A DNA stretch of 64,000 nucleotides from Valencia hispanica (GCA_963556495.2 OY747710.1:43127500-43191499); one strand, 5' to 3'; positions 23,936 to 37,212 are shown, counted from the first letter of the stretch. Made by a program: numbers and translations. Notes: generated from the letters alone by a model not told the origin.

Positions 23936-25052
23936 GAACATAACAACATTATGGGTTTTTTTTGCAGCACACTTTCTATGTACATATACATATTATACAT
24001 CATTGGATAGCTGAGATTATTGAAATTCCCGTGATTTATGTCAGTCGAGGATACAATCATGACTATAAACACTGTAAAGGCTTTTGTTAAACCCTTCGGA
24101 AACGCAAAGCAATGGCCAACTCACTGTTTGAAGCCTCGTGTCATTGACAGAACAGAACCATCTCGAACAAAAACTGTCTTTTTACATCCACAAGGGTCCA
24201 ATTACCGTAGTCCAATAACGTACTTAGTCCCCAACAAGTCTTATGTTCACAATTCAATATAATCTGCCACTGAAAACCTTGGAAACAGGTGCATCTGTTT
24301 CTCATTAAGTTTTCATCGTGACTTGCATTAGCATGCTCTTTTTGGGTACAAATTGACGGAAGTTTAAGGGGTTAAACCACTTGTGGATTTTTTACCACTT
24401 TCCAATGGAAAAAAACCTTTCAAAAACATTGGTCATAGTGGATATGCTTTGAACCAGCTGTGAGGCCAAGACAATTTGTTTAGCCACACTAGTCCTCACT
24501 TTTGCACTCTTGTTCTCTTCTTCAACAAATCCACTTCAAGAGCAGAATATTGACTTGCTGTTTTATGTCATGCCTGCTGCCCGGTGCCATTGCACAAAAG
24601 ATGTCTCAAGTCAAAAGACATGCCACGGTATCACTGACCAGTGTTTATTTTAAGTCAGTCCCATATATGCGAAATGTGCTCAGAGAAACATTCCGGGTGA
24701 TCGGACTCGGCTAATTTTTTCATATATTTTTTTTAGCTGATTGGCCCAGACCATTGAATCGCTGGTCAAAAAAGCTAAATATCAAATCTTTTTCCAGGCA
24801 GTGAACACAGCATGCTAAGCAGACCAGATCGTGCCTGGACCTCTTGCATATTGTTTATCAATTCTGATGACCCCCACCCCCCCATCTCGGTGACAGAAAC
24901 AGCAGAAACTGCCTTTTAAATTCCATTGTGGCATTTATTCACTCTTGGAGGCAAATATGAGCTTTCAGTTGTAATATCCAGGACAAAATAATAAAAATCA
25001 GCAGTAGCTACTTGGCATATTTAGGCAGTTTCCAGAAAAATGTAACAAAGCA

Positions 25053-25109
<57 letters not shown>

Positions 25110-27127
25110 CAGCCTCCTCTGAACATTATGAAGCAAAATAGATGCAGAACCTTTCAAATATAGTAACAAAGCACTTGATACAGTATTTTTCAGAAATATG
25201 TATGTAACATACAGGTAACATTATGTTGTCACGTATTTCTGAAGAATACTGTATAAAGAAAATCTGTCTTATTACATACATATTTATGAAAGCTACTGAA
25301 TAAATATACAGTAGCTTTCAGAAACATGTATGTAACAAAACAGAATTTTCACTTCTATTTGTATGTCCCTTGGATGTGGTATGTAAGTGTTAGTGAGACA
25401 CTTGCACTTGTTTCTGCAACCTGGGTTGAATATTGGCAACAGCTGTAATGATAAAGAAAAAGAAGGTAATGTTACCTTCTGTAGTTTAGGTAGATAAAGG
25501 TCTCGGTCATATTTGAGTAAAATAATATTTTATTTCTATAAATGTCAGAGGATCTTTTAAAAAAACCTATATATTTTATTATCACAGACCCCTTGCAATT
25601 ACACCACAGACCACTAGGGGACCCCCAGTTGAGAAACACTGTCCTAGGCTATCTACATTTTTATAAATGCTAGCCATGCTAATTACCACACTAACTGCTT
25701 ATTTAAGATGCTCAAATCAGTTAAAATGTAAGTAATTTTTGAGTATTCATGACAGGAAAGCCAGAAGAAAAAACCTTTCAATTTGGGATGTATAATGTAT
25801 AGAAAAATTGTATTGTCTCAACATCAGTGTGCACAATACTCATTTTTATATAGAACTGCTTTGAATGCAAATTAGTGTTGGCTAATGGATTCCAAGTGTC
25901 ACATGTTCAGACTCGCACGCCAGTGTAGTATTTAGCGAGTCTCACTGCAGTAGATGCCTAAAGAGAAATTAGATTCCGTTAAAATCTGTAACTGAAGGCA
26001 AATGTACTTTTTAAAAGTACTGAAAGCAGAACCGCCCCAAGGCATAAGCGAACTAAGCCACTGCTTAGGGCCCCCAGACCATCAGGGGCCCCTCATTTGA
26101 CAATTTGAGCGCTGATAAATTAAAAAAAGCTTTAAACATTAAAAATAATTTCAAAGTTAACTTCATAAAAGTGAAAAAAACCCAAACATCTTTACCGTGT
26201 GATTGTTGTGTTGCCATGGTTACAAGCCAATGCTATGGGTTTAATCTCTTTGTGTTTGATCGTCAGTTAGAATAAATAAATGCATCTCACCAAATAATAA
26301 CCAATAGTCCCTGATTGCTTCAAGCTCAGATTGATCCCCTTCTTAGCAAAACGAGACCCCACAGTTTGAAACAATCTACTGTATGTGTATCAGTGTGTTT
26401 ATTGGTCTTCGTATGATTTAATCAACAACAGCAATTTCAGCTCCACGGCCCAAAGTGATTCTTGGTCTGTACATACAGAGAACAATGTGAACGGGAGACA
26501 TGTCCGCGCCACACTGCGCCACCTACCTGAGGCTGGGTTCAGAAGGCATGCCCCTTCACAAAGGGAGAGATGATGGAGGGGAAGGTGTGACGTGCCTCCT
26601 GAGGACCGCTGTCTCCTCTCTGGGCACAGACATCAGCCTGATAGGACAGAACAGCACGTCAGCTTTATTCAGCGCATCCGCTTGACCGACCCCAACTGTC
26701 ACAACCTTCCTGTGCGACGTGCGAATGGACGTTACCGAGCGCCATGCCCAATGCTGACTTCACCCCCTTTCTCCACGACGTGTCGACTTTGACGACTCCT
26801 ATAGCTGCTCTTTCAAGTCCTTTTAAAGCAGTGCTACACGGCGACAGCCACTAACAAGAGTTTGGGGGGGGATAAACAAGCTCAGCAGTTCTTAGAACAG
26901 TCTGGGAGTCCAAATTACACCCAGCCTCTTCTTGTGTAGCTACAACCTTGACATAATGTGCAACACGCCTGAATCTGATACACTGGGGATAATGAACGGA
27001 AACCCAGGAGGTCAGGACGGGTGCACTCTGAAATCCAAGCTACACTGGATGCACTGATTGAAACATACCCACTTCCATGTACAGCAATTAGTCCCACCAG
27101 CTCCTCTCATAGCCTACACACAGCCTC
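23936..27127. other. Intergenic, a few simple repeats, no gene recognised
   Basis: Contains a (TA)n tract at 25054-25104, two adjacent hairpins at 25179-25336, a hAT-end remnant near 25600-25650 (CCAGTTGAGAAACACTG) and a GC-richer unique stretch at 26440-26830 of unknown role. Short open frames have no recognisable domain. Confidence 0.4.
25054..25104 (+). repeat. (TA)n microsatellite
   Basis: About 25 TA units. Confidence 0.95.
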
Positions 27128-27640
27128 ACAAAAGCATTTATATTCTTCGGCATTTTTCATGTTTTGTCACCTGGTTATCATAAACTTAAATTTGATTTGT
27201 GTAGATTCTATGTAATACGTCGACAAAAACTTTTTTTTCTTATTATACGAATTAAGTCTGCAAATAACCCCAAAATACAGTTTCCCCATGGTGAAACGCG
27301 GTGGAGGTAGTATCATGCTGTGGGAAGGCTTTTTTCCCCAGCTAAAGTTCAGAGATAGAACGGCCCAGTCAAAGTCCAGACCTGAATCCAACCGAAAGTC
27401 TGTCGCAAGACGTGAAAATTCCCGTTCCGTCTAATCTAACAGAGCCAATTAGCTATTTCGCATGGAAAAGCCGGTGAAGACAAACTTTAAACGACTTGAA
27501 TTTGCAGCTGAAGGTGTATAGTCGTGTGTTGGTCTTTGGGATCAGATGCTTGTAAAATACACTTGAGTCAGTAGTTGTTGTATCGTGACAAAATGAAAAA
27601 AGAAGTTGCAGGGGCTGTGAATGCGTTGGCACGGCTCTGT
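27128..27640 (+). mobile_element. Decayed Tc1-like element
   Basis: The left-end fragment TTTTTCATGTTTTGTCACCT is followed, after a deletion, by GGTGGAGGTAGTATCATGCT and CGGCCCAGTCAAAGTCCAGA, the GGSIMLWG and PSQSPDLNP regions of a Tc1 transposase, and a decayed tail. Confidence 0.65.
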
Positions 27641-28127
27641 ATTTACTCCGTGGAATAAATGAAAACGATGTTCTGTGTTGTTTGTGGTTTTTTTTTACTG
27701 TATGGCGCTGAGGGCTGAATGTTCGGACGGGCTGCTCCTCAGTGGTCCCCACCTAGATTTATTGATCGACCTGTTTATGAATGACCTTCAGCCACATGGC
27801 CACAGGCAGCGGCTACTGACTGAGGAGGGGACAGTGGCAGCTCAGCATTTATTTAGAATCAAGCAAAATCCCAATTCCCCCCACCCCCACAAATTAACTT
27901 TTTCAATGTGGTCAGATCATGTAAAATTTGGTTACATATGTCATAAGATTCAGCAGCGATCATCTTTTTGTATATTCATACTTTAGATCTAGATGTAAAC
28001 CGTGGAGATTAAATATATTTCAACGTGGGTGTATTCACAGTTAATAATCACATGTAGGCCATTGTTCTCTGCAAAGCGCTCTAATCTCCTGACTAAAAAG
28101 AAGAAAAAAAAGAGAGAGAGAAAACCC

Positions 28128-28144
28128 ACACACACACACACACA
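28128..28144 (+). repeat. (CA)n short microsatellite
   Basis: Eight CA units preceded by an A/G-rich stretch. Confidence 0.8.
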
Positions 28145-28389
28145 ATCCCAGTGTAGTGTTTTTCAAGCAGAGGAGACAGAAGGCTTTACAGATGAACAGG
28201 TAACAGGATTGAGAAGGAGGAGGAGGACGAAGGTTTGGGTTTCCAAATAACCAGACCCCATTAGTGCATTAACTGTCCCTTCCCAAAAAGCTTCCAGCTG
28301 TCAAAAGGTCTCCTAGCAACAGGCCAGGCGGTGCACAAACCATGAGGACAGAGAGGAGGGGGCAGACCCTCACGGTTACTAACACAATA

Positions 28390-28760
28390 ACCCTGTTGCA
28401 TCCCACCGCACCGCGGCGCCGCCCGCGTACATTTCTGGAGCACCGTACGTCCACGCGCGGATTTACAGTTTTCGGCTCGCTTTCGTCCGAACGTAACACG
28501 GGCTTTTTACGTACCGCATATGAATGTGATGTGAGTCAGCCCCGTCCTCCGTGGCGGCGCCGCCGTTACAAAATGTCATTTGACGTCCGCGGTAGCTGCT
28601 CTCCTTCCCATCCACAGCGGCTCTGAAAGGGGAGCACACACAGCCGCTAGCGCGGACACTTACTTCCCACCGATACTTTATTGGTTGTACCCTACTGTAG
28701 CCCGTCAGATATTACATGATAACCCCGCCCCCAAACGGCGCTCATGTCACATGAACAACC
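28390..28760 (-). promoter_or_regulatory. CpG-rich block, candidate klhl32 promoter or first exon
   Basis: This stretch is clearly richer in GC and CpG than its surroundings, with runs such as GCGGCGCCGCCCGCG and a GGGGGCGGGG GC box on the minus strand near 28726-28735. On the minus strand a perfect donor GTAAGT follows GTGGGAA at about 28673, so a noncoding first exon ending there is possible. It sits upstream of the first visible klhl32 exon and points away from fzd6. No coding start was recognised, so assignment to klhl32 is inference. Confidence 0.3.
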
Positions 28761-28887
28761 GGTGCATAGACGAGAAAGCGCGCCTCCGTGTGGTTAATTC
28801 AGACATGGTTTACTGGATGATGGGCTCTCATACATTTTTTATTTAGAGACATACGCAACTGTTATGTAGCTGTTTACTGTAGGCAGC

Positions 28888-29050
28888 AGAGGTGGGTAGT
28901 AACTAGTTACATTTACTCAGTTACTTTTACTTGAGTAGCTTTTTTTGGGGAAAAATGTACTTTTTGGAGTAGCTTTACTGCACTGTACTTGTTACTTTTA
29001 CTTGAGTAAAGTTATCACAAAGTATCTATTTTTGCTTGAGTAAAATGTCT
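28888..29050 (-). mobile_element. hAT-type TIR sequence (TTACTTTTACTTGAGTAA family)
   Basis: GCAGAGGTGGGTAGTAACTA and repeated TTACTTTTACTTGAGTA segments define one end of a widespread fish repeat. Related copies lie at 32500-32690, 57906-58556 and 62932-63036. Confidence 0.7.
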
Positions 29051-29524
29051 GTATCCTCTACCCGCTGTGCGTAAGTTCACATAATAAAAAATGAACATGG
29101 ATGAGACAATATACCTTTATATGGCATCAAAGCAATGCCAGCTTAAAATGAATTAGAAAAGATATTGGCACTAAAAATGATAATTTGGCATTGAAAAATA
29201 TAATTGTAACTAAAAATATTAATTTTGAGTCTAAAATTAAATGTAGAGAAAATTATTGAAAAAAGTATTGAAAGTGAAACAAAAACTGAAAGTGGAAAAA
29301 GTTTCAATGAAACTCAAAATACAATGAAACAAATAACTGACTTACAATCAAGTTTTCATACTTTCAGATCTTTTTTTTTGTTTACAAGGCCAATCGGTTT
29401 TTTCAATGCCACCGTTCTTTCAGTGCTGCTGCTTTTCAGCTTTATTCCTCTGTCACTCTTTTCACGTTGTGCACTCGCATGACTGGTGGGGCATCATGGA
29501 GTTGGGATCATAGAGTTGGGCTTA

Positions 29525-29585
29525 ATAATTCAAATTCAATTCAAATTCAAAAATACTTTATTGATCCCAAAGGGAAATTGAGTGT
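29525..29585 (+). repeat. LINE 3' tail
   Basis: AATACTTTATTGATCCCAAA followed by GGGAAATTGA is a known type of fish LINE tail. Confidence 0.6.
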
Positions 29586-29649
29586 TGGTATAGCTCATAT
29601 AATTAATTCTTTAAGGAGTTGTTGTGGATGATGATTTAAAGGTCTTAAA

Positions 29650-30074
29650 TTCCCTTAAAATTGAATTAAAGCCCTTAAATGCAAAAATTAATTATTAAGT
29701 ACATAAATAATGATTTAATAAATCATAATTTTAAGATATATATATATATATATCCCTCTCTGCTGCCCAATTGACTGAAAGCGCTGCTGTCTCAAGGGGA
29801 TTCTAGCCTCCACCTGTTTGGGGCCGTAATGTTCCAAAAGGCTCGTGTTCTGATGCCAAAAGGTCAGAAGAAGACATCGAAGAAGAAACTGTGCAGAAGT
29901 TGTTTTGAATGAAAAAGAAGTTACGTTTAATAAACTTTCATTTCAAGACATATTAAGTTTTTTTTTTTTATTCCCTTAAAATTGAATTAAAGCCCTTAAA
30001 TGCAAAAATAAAGGATTAAGTACATAAATAATGATTAAATAAATCATAATTTTAAGATATATATAAATATATAT

Positions 30075-30142
<68 letters not shown>

Positions 30143-30330
30143 CTCTCTGCTGCCCAATTGACTGAAAGCGCTGCTGTCTCAAAGGGATTCTAGCCTCCAC
30201 CTGTTGGGGGCGGTAGTGTTCCAAAAGGCTCGTGTTCTGATGCCAAAAGGTCAGAAGAAGACATCAAAGAAGAAACTGTGCAGAAGTAAGTTTTATTGAA
30301 TGAAAAAAAGTTACATTTAATACATTTAAT
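29650..30330 (+). repeat. Tandem duplication of about 320 bp with internal (TA)n
   Basis: The unit TTCCCTTAAAATTGAATTAA ... CAGAAGAAGACATCGAAGAAG starts at 29650 and again at 29971 with very few differences. The (TA)n inside is about 7 units in the first copy and over 30 in the second (30076-30140). Confidence 0.9.
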
Positions 30331-32499
30331 ACATTTACTTCAACAGACAGAGACAGGCAGCTAGCCTAGAAGCCTCAGAAACTTGGGTGTTTTGAGAAGC
30401 ATCAGTCTCAACAGTTTTACTAGAAGACATGGCAAGAAGCAAGTTAAACTTTTCTAAAATTCAGAAATAAATAGTAAAATAACTGAAACAACAGTTTGAA
30501 ATGTCTTTTAAATTGTTTCTCAAACGCGATGTAAATGTGCTGGATGCATATGGTCTTTTTAATGAAAAAGAGTGAAGAGGCTTTCAACGCAGTCATAGGC
30601 TGAGTCACAGGCTAAAGTTAACACAAGGAGCACCAATTTGGTGTGCCACCCTAAAATTTTCACTGGCGCCATCTGACCCCCGCTTTAATATTTTCTGGGG
30701 GTGCCACTGCTGCGGCCCCACTAGCCACACACCCATCAGACCTCGCTGCTAGCTGCAACCAGCTAACCGCAGCTGCTTTCCTATATGGCTGAGTTTCTCT
30801 CGCCAACGGATTCACCCTTCTACGGAGATCTAAGAATTGTTCAAGTAAGGTTGTGTCTGGGCAGAGATAAATTAGTTAGGATGAACAATTTAAGGGTTGT
30901 CTTGGTGATCTATTTTACTGTGTTTTTGCTGCATTTGTAAGATTTGGTTTTTCAATTGTTTGGGTATAAAAGGTGTTTTTCAGAGGTTTTTGGCCGATGG
31001 AAAGAGTAACCTTAATCCTGCAACATGAGTTATTCCGTTCGACCGGAGTTTTCCCATAGACAGTATATAAAGGAGTTTTCTTTTGTTCTTTGGTACTAAG
31101 CTAAACAGAGTATCTCTTAGCTGCGCTACATAGCCTGCATTAGCTCCGCATGCTTGTTCAGATGGGGGAAACGCATGTCATGTCATGTCATGTGACATTT
31201 ATCATTTCCTTTTAGTGAGGCCTGCTTTTGCAAAACGTTAGCGACAATAAAGATTGTCATTTACAGTATTTAAAATACAGATCAGCTTTAAAATAGATGG
31301 TTAAACACAGAAAACTAATTGTATGTCGTTTCTGAAACCGCCTTCTTAGTATGTCAAAATAATAACATTAGATACATCACTGCAGTGACTGATCTATAAA
31401 ATCAAATCAATTTTCCAAAAGGTTATTGATTTCTAATTTAGCAAATTATTTAATGAAACATTACTTCCCCCAGATAATGTTTTGTCTTCACTTCTGCTTT
31501 GCATTGCGAATTGGTTGTTTGAATACAAACCTAAAAGTGCAAATTAGTCTTAAACTAATCACAAGCATACATATTCATACTAAACTGTGACACCACTATC
31601 AATTTATTGGTTATTGTTTATGCTTCTTTGCATATTTGTCCTTTTAACTGTTTTACTTTTGGTAGTTAGTTTTATTATTCACTCTCCGTTTACTTAGTAG
31701 TTTAGTTGTGTGTTACTAGCTTAGTGAGTTTGTTGATTAAAGCATTGTGACTGGGAAGTTGAAATCCTTCTGCCAATAAACTTGTATTTTGGAAAGTAGT
31801 TGTTTGTTAGTATTCCACACGCATGTGTGGCAACTTGCTGTTCAAAGAACACCAAGAACTTATTCCTTCATCTATTGTTTAATTACCTCAACCTTATCTG
31901 GCAGGTAATCATAAACAATAACTGAGACTGAACTTTTTGGTTATTATTATTTTCTTGGATCCCAGGATGGTGCCCCAAACTTGGTCATTTTGATATACAA
32001 TTATTAATCTTATTAATAAATGCCCTAAGCAATTCATAATTATTCATAGCCAAAACATACCTATTGTGTCACAATAGTAACCTACTGAGTAACATCTGAT
32101 TTAAGATTTTTAAAATTATGTCATCAGACAGACAAAATTATAAAGTTATTGGCAAATTTGGGTATTTTAAATACTAAAATGAAGAAAAACAATTATACAA
32201 ATAACATAATTACAAAATAACACATTTTAAGCAGAAGTAACACTTTTCTAAGTTAATCTTTTTCATTATCATACTAATACTTACAGTAATGAAAAAATAT
32301 ATCAATAAATATATCAATTTATGGTGTTTACTGTATATTCACCTGATCTCAAAATGCAACAAGCCCGACAGACAGAAAATTGCATTAGAAAACCAAAGCT
32401 TGTGTAGAAACAGGTGGTCTCCTTTAATAAACTGTAGGTGTGTGTCTGTGTCTGGTGCATTTTAGTTAATATATGTTTGTTCTTCATTCAGTGAATTTA
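30331..32499. other. AT-rich intergenic, no gene recognised
   Basis: Contains a short repeat near 30610-30740 (GGTGTGCCACCC ... GGGGGTGCCACTG), otherwise nothing recognised. It may be the inside of a larger element bounded by the repeats at 28888 and 32690, but no transposase is visible. Confidence 0.35.
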
Positions 32500-32690
32500 C
32501 TCAGTGGGAAGAGTATCCAGAAATTTGACTCAAGAAAGAGTAGCGATACTTATAAAAAATATAAAAATATTACTCAAGTCAAAGTAAAGAGTATGGCATA
32601 GCAAAACTACTCTTAAAATGATTTTTTTCAAAAAGTTATTAAAGTAAATGTACCTGAGTAAATGTAACTACAGTTAATATAAAAAAAAAC
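32500..32690 (+). mobile_element. Short hAT-type repeat, same family as 57906-58556
   Basis: GTATCCAGAAATTTGACTCA ... ATGTACCTGAGTAAATGTAA reads as a compact copy of the family in opposite orientation to 28888-29050. Confidence 0.6.
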
Positions 32691-32883
32691 AAAAGGTGGG
32701 GTAGTAACTATATTTTTTATTTTTTATTTTTATTTTTACCTCTGCAAGGAGGTCATGTTTTCATGCCCGTCTGTCTGTTTGTTTGTCTGTTAGCAACATA
32801 AGTCATCAAAAAGTTATGGACGGATTTGGATGAAACTTTCAGGAAATGTCCACAATGGGACCAGGAACAACTGATTAAACTTT

Positions 32884-33170
32884 TGGGTTCAGTCAATCAA
32901 TCAAACTTTATTTATTAAGTGCTATTCATACAGGAGTTGCAACTCAAAGTGCTTTACAGATTAAAAGAAACCATATTACCATCCCTTACCCACAGATTTA
33001 AAAGCATGATCACAGTTATACCCCCCTCCCCCAAACCCAACTCCCATGCACACAAACACTTAAGAACAACAATAAAAAGGACATTGGGCCAAGTGCAGAT
33101 GAGTCAGGTGCGGAAAGTGAGGGCAGATGTCTGCACCCTGAATGCTTTTCTGGCTTTTTTATTAAACCCA
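32884..33170. repeat. Retroposon 3' tail
   Basis: AATCAATCAAACTTTATTTA then CAACTCAAAGTGCTTTACAG is a dispersed fish LINE/SINE tail. Confidence 0.55.
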
Positions 33171-33185
33171 CAACCATGACTGTTG

Positions 33186-33238
33186 TGTATCACCAGGATT
33201 CGAACCAGCAACAGTTACCAACTGTGCACCGTGCAGCC
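33186..33238 (-). mobile_element. tRNA-derived SINE remnant
   Basis: Minus strand: GGTGCACAGTTGGTAACTGT then GGTTCGAATCCTGGTG, resembling A and B boxes. Too incomplete for a tRNA gene. Confidence 0.4.
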
Positions 33239-33411
33239 TTGTCCAGACAAATTTTTCATTAAACTAGACTAATATAATATATAATAGGGAACAACATCTC
33301 ATTATCTGCTCTTGTACTGAATGTATTCTTGAATTTATTAGGCACATCGCTGACTTTCAGTTTTTTTTCAATATAACACCATCTTGTCTCAGAACTCCAT
33401 TTTCGAAATAA

Positions 33412-33621
33412 ACATTTTTGGCTTCCAAATTTAGACGTTTAGATGCAAGATTTCATAAATATCCTGAGATTGAAGATAAAGATTTAGGTGCATTTCTTAA
33501 TGCAATTGGCTTCAGAATCCAGTCTCATTTGCCAAATCAGCTTTATTCCTTTCCTATTCCTTTTGATTTTTCTTCCAAGCCATCATACTTTGATGTAGCC
33601 TTTCAAAGCAGATCTAAATAA
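33412..33621 (+). other. Short open frame of unknown nature
   Basis: About 68 codons with even, protein-like composition (includes RFHKYPEIEDKDLGAFLNAI and SHLPNQLYSFPIPFDFSSKP) end at a TAA that overlaps AATAAA (33618-33624). There is no ATG in frame and a stop lies directly upstream. It could be the last exon of an unknown gene, the end of a mobile-element protein, or chance. I do not recognise the sequence. Confidence 0.25.
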
Positions 33622-34267
33622 AACCTTTGCTGTTTAACACTCGTGCCACTTTCTTTGAAATGTGATAACATAACCTGGGGCATGTGCCCTATTAAAACAG
33701 CTCTGGCGACACCTATAGTTACTTCTAAATAATTACTGTAATCTCTTTAGCTACGTTTGATGCACAGATCTTTGTCTTCTTTGATTTGTTTGATGTTTTA
33801 ATCTTTCTTCTGCATAAATGGTGTATTCATTACTGTGATACGCTGTGCTCTACACTTGAAATTAAAACAGTTCCTTACAAACAATTATTTATTCTTTTCA
33901 AAAAATGAATTCCTGTTTCATCATTGAACTTTGGCTTTAGTTTTCTTTTTAAACATTAAGTATTCTTCTCATTTATTCCTAGTAGGGGTCAAATTTCACC
34001 CGTTTTGTCCCTGGTTTCCATATGTTTCTCTATGGGAGATGATACAGATGAATATGAGAGAGTGTTCAACACATAGTTAATAACTCCAGAAGGTTCTGTT
34101 GCTTTGGTTCCTTGAATACCCTCGAGCTATAATTCCCTATATCCTCTACAACACTTCCAAGGAGCCAGACTTTTTTGTAATTGTCTTCAAGAAGCACTAG
34201 TCAGGCTTTTTTTGATTTGCCTTCCCAGTTGTTGTACCTGACCATGACAGCATATTTAGCTCTAGTA

Positions 34268-34378
<111 letters not shown>

Positions 34379-34669
34379 ATTACGAAATTTGGACAAGTGA
34401 AAATTAAAAAAAGCATGTTAGACCAGAAAACTACCTCCAGGAGATGAAACCTGACATGCATGTTCTTTAAAATGAGGAAAAATCGGCAAAGTAGCATCAT
34501 CTTTCATTGTATGTCAAGTCATCATCAAGTGATACCTCTTGGGTAATCACCATGTTGAGGCTAAGCTACTTTTCTATATGTCAAAGTATGTCATCTTTTA
34601 TATTGTTTGAAGAACCGGCTAAAGACACTGGAATAAAGTGTGTGTGATTGTGACAAGCTGCTATTAAAG

Positions 34670-35135
34670 CACCTAAAGATCCAGTATTGGGGACTAATTT
34701 TTTGAGAAGTTTAAAGTAGGGTGCGGTTTCAAAGATATCTCATATGGTAACTCAGATGGTAACTCAGTAAGAGCAGCAGAAATCCACTAGCCCAGGTGGG
34801 AGAATCTGTTGGCAAGACAACTGCTATTTGTGCATTCCACAAATTCAGCCTTTATAGAAGAGTGCCAGGAAGAAAACAGTGATTGAAACAAAGCCACAAA
34901 AAGTCTTTGTAAAGTTTGCTACAAGCCAAATGCAAAATCACATCACACTTCAAGACTTTTATTTGTAACACAGTTTGGAAAAAGCATATTTTGCACTTTT
35001 CAGCTGTGCTCTACTTTGTGCTGGCCTGCCACATATAAATCCCAATAAAATACATTGATGTTTATGGTTGCAATGTGACAAACTATGAAAATGTTCAAAA
35101 GGTACATAATACTCAAATACATGAAGTAAAAAAAA
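34670..35135 (+). mobile_element. Tc1-like remnant with internal deletion
   Basis: AACTGCTATTTGTGCATTCC, TTCAGCCTTTATAGAAGAGT and CAAAGCCACAAAAAGTCTTT are decayed N-terminal transposase phrases. They join directly to the 3' end (CCCAATAAAATACATTGATG ... ATGTTCAAAAGGTACATAAT), with the catalytic part missing. Confidence 0.7.
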
Positions 35136-35390
35136 AAAAAACAGAAGATAGTTAAGTACTTGACAGAACAATTGCAGCCAATACGCAAAATAATAACTGA
35201 AGAATAGTTGAAGAATTAAAGTCCTTTAAGCAAAATATAAAAGTTAAAACAATTTTAAACTTACTGCCAGGTACTGTGAATTTGTCTTTCGGGGAATCCC
35301 GAGGCCGGAAGTCATGATTCCATTACTTTCATTAGTAACAGTGACTTACAAACTGAATAAAGTGTTATGTCCAGAACATTTTTTCTAACA

Positions 35391-35678
<288 letters not shown>

Positions 35679-36009
35679 AAGTGGCCCTGGCGGAAGGTCT
35701 GCTCCCTATGAGTGCTTTTCTAGTTATAGTTATATAAAAAAAAGTATATTCCGAATCCACTACAAAAGTTAAATAGCTGAAATCATACTCCTTGAACTAA
35801 AACTGAGTTATTGTTCTTTGTTGTTTTTATTTTATTCATCTTTTTGAACTTCATTACAACATTTTATGTGAGTGAGACTGACATGACATATGATGACTTT
35901 ACAGCTTGCTGACTTTTAATGTTTTCTTAATGGATTTTAAACAGCATATGTAATAAGTTCTTATTTTAAAAATTCGAGGTACACAAAAATTAATTTAATG
36001 ATATTTTTT

Positions 36010-36262
36010 TTTTACACCTTGATTTGGCACCTTTGGCACTCCATACACACAGCTGTTTCTCTTCGCTTTCAGAGCGGGTTGGAGGCTACAGCGCCTCCTG
36101 GAGTCAGTCACTGTATTCGATGGGAACACCGGGACAAAAACAGGTACGGTGTTGGAGCTTAGCGCAGGAAATAGGTCTCACATTCCTTTAAAACAAAAAC
36201 AAAGTGTCTGTTTAGTGTTTCCATGTAAACAGCTGCGACAGAACCACTTTGACAGTAGGCTG
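36010..36262 (+). promoter_or_regulatory. fzd6: Candidate fzd6 promoter and 5' UTR exon
   Basis: A moderately GC-richer stretch about 1.1 kb before the fzd6 start codon contains two good donor sites, CAG|GTACGG after 36143 and CTG|GTAAGT after 36262. Either could join to the acceptor TTATTTACAG ending at 37212, which opens the exon with the start codon. No TATA box is obvious. The transcription start cannot be fixed from sequence alone. Confidence 0.35.
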
Positions 36263-37212
36263 GTAAGTCATTTTATTCCGTTTCTTTTTGGCTTTCAGTT
36301 TGTTTTGTTGTCCCTACTTTTCCACCGGAGTTTCCCTCCCGGAGCCCCTTCGCAAGAAGGCAGCGAACAAGGCAGGGATGTCGGCTGGACTTTCTCTGCA
36401 CACTCGGTGTCGTTTTTTAAAAATGTTTTTTAAAGAGGATTTTGTTTCCAGAAAGTTCCAAAGTTAAACAATTATGAAGCAGGTGTTACAATGATGTTTG
36501 TTTTTTCACCAATAGGGAGAGTACGTGTCAATGTTACTTTGCTAGCTCCAAACGTGAAGTTTTAACCAGTCTGTCTCTGCTAATGGTTAATAACATTAGT
36601 AGGTGTTTACAGTAGTAGAGGTTAGTCTGGATGCTAACAGTGATGAAAGTAGTAAACTAATATCCATGACAACTTCTTAGGTCTGTAAAGATAAAAAAAA
36701 AAAAAAAAAAGTTTTAAACCTCTATGGCATAACGTAAAACATGTCCATCACATGTGTATGTTCTGTATGGGCCCGTATGAATTGACCATGTTTAATGCTG
36801 AACCTTTTTGAGGTGTTACTTTGTGAGAAACAGGATATCATTGGGAGCCTATTTCGCATTCATGACTCAAAGCTTCCTCGTATGCAATTGTGTATTTGGA
36901 GTTCTGACGTTTTAATGTGAAGTTTAATGGGCTCCAACAAGCTGAGACTCATTCCACTAAATCACCTATGATCTGTTGCGTTCCCCACCCCTCTGTAGAT
37001 GCATGCACAGAAGGTTTGTGCAGGGATCGACTGGTTTTATGGCTCCTAATATCCATCTTGAGTGATGCTTCTTAGGAGTTGGATTCTCAAACTAGGGTCT
37101 TAAGTTCACTGAATGAGTTAGTTAAGAGAAACCAACTAGAAATGTCAGAGTTGAGCTTCCAAGAATGAGAAATGTGGTCTGATGGATTCATATTAATCTA
37201 ATTTATTTACAG

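Noticed and set aside
33186..33238. Possible tRNA gene on the minus strand
   Set aside because: B-box-like sequence is present but no acceptor stem or full cloverleaf could be drawn; it fits a tRNA-derived SINE.
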